Assembly (NCBI GenBank): GCA_017311185.1 | Contig: JAESUZ010001528.1 | Span: forward strand, 124,001 to 188,000 | DNA from: Proteles cristata cristata | Taxonomy: Eukaryota > Chordata > Mammalia > Carnivora > Hyaenidae | DNA length: 64,000 nucleotides | Direction: 5' to 3' | Shown: piece by piece, positions 54,940 through 64,000 of the stretch | Numbering within the stretch: the first letter of the stretch is position 1 | Layout of the letters: every line of letters starts with the position of its first letter | The notes under the pieces: generated by a model | Told to the model about the DNA's origin: nothing | The model's input: only the letters and a program-made list of their open reading frames with translations | The model's database searches: none | Program-made: the position numbers and the translations under genes

Positions 54940-55281
54940 AAGTTAGAATAATTAAGGAAACTGGTATTAGCACAAGGACAAAGAGAAGAATCAATGGGAC
55001 AGAATAGAGTCTAGAAATAGACCCAAACATATGATTTAACCCAAGCATTTGATTCAAGGCTGACTACAGAGTAATGGGGAAAGGAAAGTCTTTTCTATAA
55101 ATGGTCCCAATAAGATTATGAATCTGTATTTTTAAAAAAAGGAATGTGGCCTCTTCTTCACACCACATATAAATATCAATTCCAAACAAATTACACATCT
55201 AAATACAAAAAAGTGAAACAATAAAACATCTAGATTATATCAAAAAAGAATATCTTTACTACCTTGGGTGTTCTAACCAAC
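54940..55281 (+). mobile_element. Old L1 ORF2 fragment
   Basis: GGTATTAGCACAAGGACAAA, AATCAATGGGACAGAATAGA, GAGTCTAGAAATAGACCCAA and GGCCTCTTCTTCACACCACA follow the order of the ORF2 C-terminal region. Decayed. Confidence 0.7.
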
Positions 55282-55486
55282 TTTTTTTTAAGTTTATTTA
55301 TTTTCAGAGAGAGAGAGTCCATGCATGTGTAAAAGAGGCAGACAGAAAGGGAGAGACAGAATCGCAAGCAGGCTCTACACTGTCAGCACAAATCTGAACA
55401 CGGAGCTCAGTCTCACAAACCATCATCATGACCTGACGTGAAGTCAAGAGTCAGATGCTTAACTGACTGAGCCACTCAGGCACCCT
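55282..55486 (-). mobile_element. Can-SINE, minus strand
   Basis: T-rich tail, GAGAGAGAG body, ACTGAGCCACTCAGGCACCC end. Confidence 0.88.
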
Positions 55487-55499
55487 GTTTTTTTTTTTC

Positions 55500-55875
55500 C
55501 TAAAGTTTGTCAACTTTTATAAATTTTATAATTGATGATTTGACATACATTATTCACAGGACCAAACTAATGGCCAAAGCTGCCTATATCTCCACCATGG
55601 TCTGGATTTTGCGGGCACAGAAATCAAATTACAAACCCTACAACCACAAACTCCAACATCTGTGTTTTGCTTTCTACCAAATAGGGGATGTTTCTACTTA
55701 ATAACTTCTCATTACTGTAGTAATAAAGACTTTTGTGATGTTTTCCCTTTACTCCTTCAGCCCCTGACCAACCCTGGTACTTCCCTATGTGACCCAGTGT
55801 TGCCTGCTCACCCCTCTCAGAAATTGTATGTAATAAAAATCTTCTTTTAATAACTTCTGCCTCTCTATGTCATCA
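55500..55875 (+). repeat. Unassigned LTR-like segment
   Basis: The end of this segment (TTGCCTGCTCACCCCTCTCA, GTATGTAATAAAAATCTTCT, TAATAACTTCTGCCTCTCTA) resembles the poly(A)/U5 end of a retroviral LTR, but no clear 5' end or target duplication was found. The open frames across it are not recognised. Confidence 0.3.
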
Positions 55876-56009
55876 CTTAGAAATCTCCATAAATTAAAAC
55901 CACATGGGTACAATCAAGACATTGGGGTAGGTAAAAACTTCTTATACAGGATACAACAACCATTATAAAGGAAAAAGCATAAAAGCATAAGCTAGGCTCT
56001 ACATTTAAA

Positions 56010-56400
56010 TTAAGAACTTCTAATAAGTCACACAAAGAAAGTCAACAAAGATCTCACTTATATGTGGAATCTAAAAACAAAGAAAAAAACCAAGCTCATA
56101 AATACAGAGAATAGACAAGGGGCTAGCAGAGGCAGGGAGTGGGCAAAATGGAAGAAGGAGGTCAAAAGGCACAAACCTCCAGTTGTAAAATAAATAGGTC
56201 AAAAGGCACAAACCTCCAGATGTAAAATAAATAAGTCATGAGGATGTAATGGAGAGCATGGTGACTATAGTTAATAATCTCTATTGCATATTTCAAAGTT
56301 GCTAGAGAGTAGATCTTAAAAGTCCTTGACACAAAGGAAAAAAAATTCTAAGTATGTATCAGGATGGATGTTAATTAGACTTACTATGATGATCATTTTG
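56010..56400 (+). mobile_element. Old L1 3' region with a small tandem duplication
   Basis: CTCACTTATATGTGGAATCT, AGAATAGACAAGGGGCTAGC, AGGATGTAATGGAGAGCATG and TAGTTAATAATCTCTATTGC match the 3' end of old mammalian L1s. About 40 bases are duplicated in tandem at 56157-56232. Confidence 0.7.
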
Positions 56401-56879
56401 CTATATATACAAATACCAAATCATAAAATAAAGAACTTTCATTCATCAAAAGGCACCACTGACCCAGGATAGGTTCTCCAAAAGCCAACTCAGAGAAATT
56501 ATAATTTGAGGACAAATAATTTATTTGAAAAGTTATTCTAAGAAGTATAGGCAAGAGGGTAGAGAAGGGCAGCAATACAAGATGCACTGATGATCATGGT
56601 ATCACTGCATGATACCGTGGCTCAATCCTGCTGGAGACTACTCAAAGATGGTATAGAGTAAGCTTCAGAAGGTATCTCCAGAGGTAAGGAAAATGGTATA
56701 TTTATTAACCAACTCCTGTTTGGTATTGGTTAAGACCTATTGCTGAGCAACCACTCCCTAATTACCCTCAAGTTTCTCATGTGGCTAAAGAAAATCCTAA
56801 GGCAGTGAGTTTCAGTTGCTTGTAGTAAGAAGACTTCCTTGTACAAAAGTGAATACCAAGGGGATGTGGGTGGCATAGC
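56401..56879. other. MSH4 intron 8, no recognised feature
   Basis: No repeat recognised. Confidence 0.35.
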
Positions 56880-57735
56880 AACAATATCTACTCTACAATA
56901 CTGCGTAAAAAAGCCAACTACAATATGGGAAAAGATATATGCAACTCACAAAACCAACAAAGGAATCATAAAGCTCTATAAATCTCAAAAAAAGATAACC
57001 AAAAAGAAAAATGGGCAAGAGAGTTGAACAAGATGTTCACAAAAGAAGATAGTTAAATGGTCAATATACATATGAACATATGTTCAACCTCATTAACAGA
57101 AAAATACAAATTAAGACCACAATGAAATACTACTAGCTGCCAACCACTATGGCTAAAATTTTTAAACTGATAATATTAGGTTTGGGGGAAGAGTAATGGG
57201 AATTCACATACACTGCTAATGGGAATATAAATTGATATGATCATTCTGAAAAACATTTTCACGAACATTTTGTCATTATCTACTCAAGTTGAAGATATGC
57301 ATTCCTCATGACTCACAAATTCCACTCCTAACTATGTGTTCAATAAAAATGTGTATACAATTATATTAGGAAATACTTACAATATTGTTTAGCCATATTA
57401 TTTCTAATTTCCAGAAACTGTCAACAGCTCAAAAGTCCAACAGTTAAATAAATCATGGCATATTCATACAGTGGAAGATTACATAGCAATAGAAATAAAT
57501 GAACTACAGCTAAATGCAACAATGTAATTAAATCTCACAAACATAATGTTGGCCAAATAAAGCCACATATAAAAAATATACATGAATGTTTCCTTATATG
57601 TAAACTTTTTAAAATAATGGGTAAAACTAGAGTAAAAAGAAAAACAAGAACACCATTACAAAAAAGTAATTTCTTTTTGGAGGAAGGGAAATAGAGAATA
57701 ATGAACCAAAAGAAGCAAAATGGGAGTTTTTAAAG
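56880..57735 (+). mobile_element. Old L1 fragment (ORF2 C-terminus and 3'UTR)
   Basis: Decayed ORF2 C-terminal region (CAATATGGGAAAAGATATAT, TCAACCTCATTAACAGAAAA, CACTGCTAATGGGAATATAA, TTCATACAGTGGAAGATTAC) followed by 3'UTR-like sequence. Confidence 0.7.
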
Positions 57736-57756
57736 TAATGGCAAAACACCTGTTTC

Positions 57757-57930
57757 TTCACTTTGGCAATGCCTGAAGGCATTTTTAGTTGTTACAACTG
57801 GGGAGATGCTGTTAGCATTTAGTGCGTAGAAGCCAAGGTGGCTGCTAAACATCCTAGAACATATAAAACAGTAAAAGAATTATCCAGCCAAAAATATCAA
57901 CCATGCCAAGCTTGAGAAATTCTGCTGTAG
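57757..57930 (-). mobile_element. MER5A-like DNA transposon fragment
   Basis: GGCATTTTTAGTTGTTACAA and GGTGGCTGCTAAACATCCTA are the reverse complement of MER5A internal sequence (compare 36466-36711, which is on the other strand). TIRs largely lost. Confidence 0.6.
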
Positions 57931-57934
57931 AGGA

Positions 57935-58635
57935 GCTGTCTTACTATAAGCATACAGATACTCTTATCCTTTTATATCAATAATGATTTCCTCCCTGCTT
58001 GTTCTTTCTCTGTATCCCTCTCTAATCTCTCTATACTTTGCTGGCTTCAGAAGTAAGCAACTGAATTCTACAGCTGCAAGAAAGTGTTATGCTGAGTGAA
58101 ATAAGTCAGGCAGAGAAGGACAGATATCATATGTTTGTACGTATAGGAGGATTAGGAGGAACTTAACGGAGGACCATGGGGGAGAAGAAGGGGGAAAAAT
58201 AGTTGGAGACAGGGAGGGAGGCAAACCATCAGCGATTCTTGAACGCTGAGAACTGAGGGGCTGATGGGGGTGGGAGGGTGGGGAAGGGGGGTGATAGGCA
58301 TAGAGGAGGGCACTTGTGGGGATGAGCATTGGGTGTTACATGGAAACCAACTTGACAATAAACTATTAAAAAAAAAAGAAAGAAAGAAAGAAAGAAAATG
58401 TCAACACCACAAGTGGATAGGTAGATCCCTCCCTAGTTGAGTACTCCAACTGAGTATTCCACCTTGGATGACATCTTAACTGCACCCTGAGAGAACCTAA
58501 GCAGAGAATCAAGCTAGAATGTACATAGACTTCTGATTTACAGGAACTTTGAGATAATAAATATGTGAAGTTTTAAGCTGCTATGGTCATGGTAATTTAT
58601 TATGCAGCAATAGACACCTAATTCAAGGTCTCTTT
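57935..58635 (+). repeat. Old LTR-like repeat split by an L1
   Basis: 57935-58082 and 58401-58635 read through as one old element (end: AGACTTCTGATTTACAGGAA, TTTGAGATAATAAATATGTG, GGTAATTTATTATGCAGCAA, a common end of MaLR-like LTRs). The L1 fragment 58083-58400 sits inside. Family not certain. Confidence 0.4.
58083..58400 (+). mobile_element. 5'-truncated L1 3' end with GAAA tail
   Basis: GTGTTATGCTGAGTGAAATA, the G-rich 3'UTR, AATAAACTATTAAAAAA, then a (GAAA)n tail to 58398. Only about 300 bases of L1 were inserted. Confidence 0.9.
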
Positions 58636-58639
58636 GCAA

Positions 58640-59130
58640 CTTTCTTATTCAAAGCCAACAACAGAGAGAATCTCTTCACGGGGATTAAGAAATAATTCTC
58701 TACTGGCCTTTTACATTTTTGTCTATCTTCTGAGCAGACACTGACTGCCTTTGTTCTGCACAGTCTTTTCAAAGATGTTTGTTTAGTTAGTAGTTTTGAA
58801 AGATATAGTGTCTCCTTCTAGAGCAAAGGATGAGTTTGCTTACAGTCTTGGAAGATTAAGATGATAACTCCTCCAGAACAGCAGGCAAAATATTTATTAC
58901 TCGTTATAAAAGATTCAGCTTTCCTAATCTCTTCAGTTCTCCCCTGCAACACACTGCATGTGCAGGGTTCACCTGCTCTCTTCACTTCACCCTTTGGGAA
59001 TCAGTCCAAGAAAATGCTAATACTCTAGCCACTGCTTGTTCTAAATACTACAGTCCTGTCTCTCTGACCCAGGATTCTTTTGTCTTCTGTCAGCATCTAT
59101 GAAATTGGCAGGCAAACCTGTTAGCCTCCA
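58640..59130. repeat. Unassigned repeat, copy 2 (LTR-like)
   Basis: Shares ordered blocks with 15220-15815 (see there). The end TCCTGTCTCTCTGACCCAGG and CTTTTGTCTTCTGTCAGCAT is the best preserved part. Confidence 0.45.
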
Positions 59131-60644
59131 AGTAGGGTAGAATATAATATCCTTTAGAGTTTCTAATAATACTATGCTGTAATTCTTATCTTTTTTCACC
59201 CCAGTCTCCACCAGATTATAAATTCCTTTGGACTAGAGACTTACTTTTTATTGTATCCCTAGAATTTGTTGCAAAGCTTAGTAAAATAACTTGTCGAATG
59301 AATTTTTAAAAAGCCATGTACTGTTCTATATATTCTATATGGCAGTCTAACATCAATTGGAAAAAAATTAAAAGTTATTCAAAATAAAGCAAAGATATTT
59401 GGGTAAGAACTTGGAAAAACTTGCTTTTTTGTTTTTTAAAAGGGTTTAATAGTTCCTTTGTTTAAATAAAGTGATTTCTATGCTCAATATGGGGCTTGAA
59501 TTCACAACCCTGAGATCGAGAATCACATGTTCTAATGGAGCCAACCAGGCACTCAGAAAAACGTGTTTAATATCAACATTTTCAAATGTTGGAGGAAGCA
59601 TTTTGAATGTTTATAATGGAAAACACAGCATTCTTAATGTAACACATTGAAAGTAAGATTATAAATATTGTATAGAAAGAAAAAACATTCATGCTAATCA
59701 AAATAAGTAATTTAAGTTTTCTTCTCAGGGAATACTGATGATCTAGAAAACACCATTTTCTAAAATCAATATTCTTAAGGAGAAAGTATAAGAACTCATT
59801 TTAGGCAAACAATTCCATACTGAAAATTTTCAGAGAAAATTCAGTTCATTTAGAAGTTTAAGATAATCATATAATTCAGCCAATGGAACATTTAGTTCAT
59901 TCACAGGTTTTAGCAAATCATGCAATTTAACCAGCACAAGTCTGAACTAATTTAGTAAATACTGTGTTTAATTAAGAGATATATGCTTATATCAGATGAA
60001 GAAAGAGCTTAATTTAAAGTATATCTCCAGATGGTTAAGAAAACAGCAACTAAGAAAAAGTATAATACTGAAATTCATGAATCATGGATGAAATCAATAT
60101 TGCTTAGGGTTCCTCAAAAATTAGTAAATCTGAAAAGTATTTTAAAACCTTCCACAAAGGACAGATGTACTGATTAGGAAAATATTTACAGCTAGGACTG
60201 GTCCCAAGACTAGAAAGGATAGGAAGTAACACTGATCCTTAAAAACCTTATGAAAGTAGCTACTGACTGTTTTCTGGACAGGAAAAAAAGAATCCATTAG
60301 CTTACGTAATTACCTTAAATCTGGCCCAGATGACTTTTCAAAAGTCTGAGAGTCAAAACTGATTACAGACACTGGCTAGCTAATCAAAGATATTTATGAG
60401 AGAGCAAGGTGGCCAAACTAACATTCCCTTCTTAATATTACCAGAAACAGTCTAATGCAAAATAAACAAAGCAAAACAAAAACATGTATGTTACTAAATC
60501 TAATAGCTAGTGACATTTAATTATGAAGCTGTCTGACTATAGAATACCATATATTATGTGAGTTAGCAACAAAAAGACTATTTTCATGTATAATCTGAGG
60601 ATTTTTTCCTATAAAAAAAATGAAACAAAACCTAGGTATATATA
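59131..60644. other. MSH4 intron 8, no exon found
   Basis: No coding exon or clear repeat except the short SINE at 59462-59555. A stretch at 60311-60372 has a GT-like donor in minus orientation but does not match MSH4. Confidence 0.4.
59462..59555 (-). mobile_element. Short Can-SINE variant, minus strand, decayed
   Basis: AATATGGGGCTTGAATTCAC, AACCCTGAGATCGAGAATCA, GGAGCCAACCAGGCAC is the reverse complement of the short tRNA-derived SINE. Confidence 0.7.
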
Positions 60645-61106
60645 CTGTGAATGGTTGAATTGTGTCTCCCAAAAAATATTTGTTGAATTCTTAACATTCA
60701 GTACTTCAAAATGTGATCTTATTTGCAAATAGGGCATTGTACAGGTAATTAGTTAAGATGATATCATACTGTAGTAGGGTAGACTCTTAATTTAATATGA
60801 CTGGTTACATAAAAGACAACCATGTGAAGAGAGACACACAGGGAGACTGTCATGTGACAAAAAAGGGAGAGACTGTAGTTATGCAGCAGAAAGCCAAAGA
60901 ACAATAAAGACTGCCAACAAACCACCGAAAACTAGGAAGAGGGAAGAAAGGATTCCCCTACGGGTTTCAGAGGAAATATGGCCCTACCTATCAACATCTC
61001 GATTTCAGACTTCTAGCCTCTATAACTGTGAGACAATATATTTATCTTCTTTTAAGTCATACAGTGGCTAGCATTTTGTTTCGGAAGCCATAGGGAACTA
61101 ATAAAC
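60645..61106 (+). repeat. MLT1-like (MaLR) solo LTR
   Basis: TGTGAATGGTTGAATTGTGT, AAATGTGATCTTATTTGCAA, AGTTAAGATGATATCATACT, AATATGACTGGTTACATAAA, GATTTCAGACTTCTAGCCTC and the ending GAACTAATAAACA follow the MLT1 consensus order. Decayed but nearly full length (about 460 bases). Confidence 0.75.
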
Positions 61107-61767
61107 ATATTAATTATCAGTATAGAGTAGCCAGTATCAGTAGTATAGAGTGTCCTGTTCCTATGCTGTATTGCATTTTTCTGTGCAAAATATGTCATTC
61201 ATAAATAAAATTGTTCCTCAAGTTATTTAAGATACTTTTCATTTGAAAATATCATCCAAGGCAGTAGAATGTGGCAAAAGATCATAAAGGCTCTCTGTTT
61301 ATATTCATAATCAATTGTTTATTTTAAGAGTCTTAAAGTCCTAAAACACTCAATGGCTCCAAAAAGATGGCTAAACAAGTTAAAAGAGAGAGGGAGAGAG
61401 AATAAAACGTCAATGACATACATTAGCAGAAGTATACCCAAGTAAAATGAAGAACCCTCCCTATATATTCAGAAATAATTTTATTTTAATATGAACACTG
61501 TGTTTTAATATTAGTTGTCAGGGTCCACATAGGAAGAAGAGAGCATCCCTGATATGGGAGAAGCAAGGCCAGAACAAAGAATTGAGAAGTGGTATAGTAC
61601 AGGAGGAGAAGGAAGGTACCATATTGGAGGGCTGCCCAGCAGAGAGTATATGAATCTGAACAAGGTCAAGAGGGTATCCACACAAAGGGAGAGAAGGTAG
61701 CTTAGTGTAGTAAAACCTACGGAAAGTCTCTGTAGGGCAGAGGGCAGGAGGATAAGAGGGCAGTTTA
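61107..61767. other. MSH4 intron 8, no recognised feature
   Basis: AT-rich, then purine-rich 61530-61760 without recognised origin. Confidence 0.35.
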
Positions 61768-61975
61768 GGGCACCTGGGTGGCTCAGTCGGTTAAGCATCC
61801 GACTTCAGCTCAGGTCATGATCTCACAGTTTGTGGGTTCGAGCCCCACATCGGGCTCTGTGCTGACAGCTCAGAGCCTGTTTCAGATTCTGTGTCTCCCT
61901 CTCTCTCTCTGTCCCTTCCCCACTCATTCTCTGTCTCTCAAAACTGAATAAATGCTAAAAATTAAAAAAAAAAAG
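61768..61975 (+). mobile_element. Can-SINE
   Basis: Well-preserved copy: GGGCACCTGGGTGGCTCAG head, TTTGTGGGTTCGAGCCCCAC B box, CT-rich body, CTCAAAACTGAATAAATGCT and A tail. Confidence 0.92.
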
Positions 61976-61984
61976 AAGAATATC

Positions 61985-64000
61985 ATTGTTTATAAGAAAT
62001 ACTAATGTATTTGGGAGTGATAAAGCATCATGAAGTTTAAAGCCAAGAGAAGAGAAATAATCAAGGTTAGAGTAGAAATAAATGATATAGAAACAAACAG
62101 AACAGATCAATAATATCAGGAGCTTGTTCTTTGAAAAAATTAATAAAATTGATAATTCCCTAGCCAGATTTATCAAAGGAGAGAGAGAAAGAACCCAAAT
62201 ACATAAAATCACAAATGGGAGAGGAGAAATAACAACCAATACCACAGAAATACAATTATAAAAAAATATTGTGAAAAACTATATGGCATCAAACCAGACA
62301 ATCTGGAAGAAATGGATAAATTCCTAGAAAAGTATAAACAACAAAAACTGAAACAGGCAAGAAATAGAAAACTTGAACAAATCAATAACCAGCCAAGAAA
62401 TTGAATCAGTAATCAAAAATCTCACAACAAACAAAAGTCTAGGGCCAGATGTCTTCACAGGGGAATTCTACCAAACACTTAAAGAACAGTTAACACCTAT
62501 TCTTCTCATGCTATTCAAAAAAATAAAAATGGAAGGAAAACTTAACAAATTCATTCAATGAAGATAGCATTACTGTGATTCTAAAACCAAAGACCCCAAT
62601 TAAAAACAAAACAAAACAAAACTACAGGCCAATATCCCTGATGAACATGGATGCAAAAATTCTCAATACTAGCAAATAAAATTCAACAGTACATTAAAAG
62701 AGTCATTCACTATGATCAAGTGGGATTTATTCCAGGGTTGCAAGGATAGTTCAATATTCACAAATCAATGTGATACACCACATTAATTAAACAAAGGATA
62801 AGACAATATGATCCTCTTAATAGATGCAAAAAAAGCATTTGACAAAGTACAACATCCATTCATGATAATTACCCTCAACAAAGTAGGGAGAGAGGGAACA
62901 TACCTCAACATAATAAAGGCTATGTATGAAAAAACCTACAGCTAATATCATCCTCAGTGGGCAAAAGCTGAGATCATTTCCTCGACATTTAGGAACAAGA
63001 CAGGGATATCCACTCTCAGCACTGTTATTTAACATAGTACTGGAAGTCCTAGCCTCAGCAATCAGATGACACAAAGAAATAAAAGGCATCCAAATCAGCA
63101 AGGAAGAAATCAAATCTTCACTATTTGTAGGTGAAATGATACTCTATACAGAAAACCCAAAAGACTCCACCAAAAAATTGCTACAACTGATTCTTGAATT
63201 CAAACGTCATAGGATACAAAGTCAATTGTACAGAAATCTGTTCCATTTCTATAGACCAATAAGGAAGCAGCAGAAAGATAATCAAGGAATGAATACCATG
63301 GCACCAAAAACCATAAGATACCTAGGAATAAACCTAACCAAAGAGGTAAAAGATCTGTATGCTGAAAACTATAGAAAGTTTATGAAAGAAATTGAAGAGG
63401 ACACAAAGAAAAGGAAAAACATTCCACGCTCATGGATTAGAAGAACTAGCAAAGTCAAAGCAATCTTGAAAATGAAAAGCAAAGCTGGAGACACCACAAT
63501 TCTGGACTTCAAGTTATATTACAAAGCGGTAGTGATCAAGACAGTCTGGAACTGATATAAAAATAGATACACAGATCAATGGAATGCACAGAAAATGCAG
63601 AAATGAACTCACAACTGTAACAAAGCTGGAAAGAATATCCAATGAAAAAAAGACATTCTCTGCAACAATTGGTGTTGGGAAAACTGGACAGTGAAATGCA
63701 GAAAACTGAAACTGAAAAGTGGACCACTCTCTTACACCATACACAAAAATAAACAAACCCAGATGAAAGTCCTAACCCTAGAGGAAAACACAGCAGCAAC
63801 CTCTTTGACTTTGACCACAGCAACTTCTTACCAGATATGTCTCCTAAGGCAAAGGAAACAAAAGCAAACATGAACCTTTGGGACTTCATCTAGATAAAAA
63901 GTTTCTGCACAAAAAGAGAAGCAATCAACAAAACTAAAAGGCCACTGATGCAATGAGAGGAGCTATTTACAAATGACATATCAGATAAAGGATTAGTATC
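61985..64000 (+). mobile_element. Old L1 ORF2 (RT region), continues beyond right edge
   Basis: Decayed ORF2: 62373-62561 ([19 protein letters not shown]), 62690-63110 (DQVGFIP-like, then the FDK and PLS regions in shifted frames), 63136-63555 ([18 protein letters not shown]), 63691-63873. Many frameshifts; the site of the catalytic FADD reads about SLFVGEM, so the RT is dead. Confidence 0.85.

Noticed and set aside
60311..60372. Candidate minus-strand exon before a GTAATT donor
   Set aside because: The translation does not match the MSH4 segment expected upstream of exon 9, and no good acceptor is seen.

Overview
This window is mammalian nuclear DNA from a carnivore, most likely a felid. 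The evidence is about 25 copies of the tRNA-derived Can-SINE (head with A box and B box, CT-rich body, A-rich tail), several in the form typical of cats, plus carnivore-type LINE-1 copies of very different ages. There are no bacterial operons, no CRISPR array, and I recognise no tRNA or rRNA gene.

Two real genes are present, both only in part, and they converge. ASB17 (+ strand) contributes its last two exons (5980-6259 and 13477-13683) and a poly(A) signal at 13736-13741. Its first coding exon must lie left of base 1. MSH4 (- strand) contributes its last twelve coding exons between 53939 and 19491. They join in frame, with correct phases at every junction, into 525 codons plus a stop. This is the C-terminal 56% or so of a protein that is about 936 residues in human; the other exons must lie right of base 64000. 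The order ASB17 then MSH4, tail to tail, matches what I recall of human 1p31. MSH4 is a meiotic MutS homologue and ASB17 a testis-expressed SOCS-box protein, so this is a germline-gene neighbourhood. All ATPase motifs of MSH4 (Walker A, MutS signature, Walker B, FATHF) and the ASB17 SOCS box are intact.

Layout: 1-5979 is ASB17 intron 1 (5' end of a broken L1, an old L1, three SINEs). 6260-13476 is ASB17 intron 2, which holds a near-full-length dead L1. 13742-19490 is the intergenic space (two SINEs beside the ASB17 end, a GTAA/ATAA microsatellite, old L1 pieces, an LTR-like repeat). 19491-53939 is MSH4 with introns full of repeats. 53940-64000 is a single intron portion of more than 10 kb with no exon.

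I do not see a new gene system. The most interesting structures come from retrotransposition. (1) A three-layer nest in the MSH4 intron at 28000-31780: an ancient ERVL-like provirus, inside it a ROMO1 processed pseudogene, and inside that a 450-bp solo LTR with a perfect 6-bp target duplication. (2) A young L1 at 43608-45865 inserted into an older L1, with a twin-priming inversion and a possible small 3' transduction. (3) Two young L1 copies sharing the same AAA-to-TGA stop in ORF2. (4) An L1 with an 11-bp palindromic 5' end about 60 bp from the acceptor of an MSH4 exon. (5) Several young SINEs with perfect 14-17 bp target duplications.

All family names come from memory and visual comparison, without any database search.
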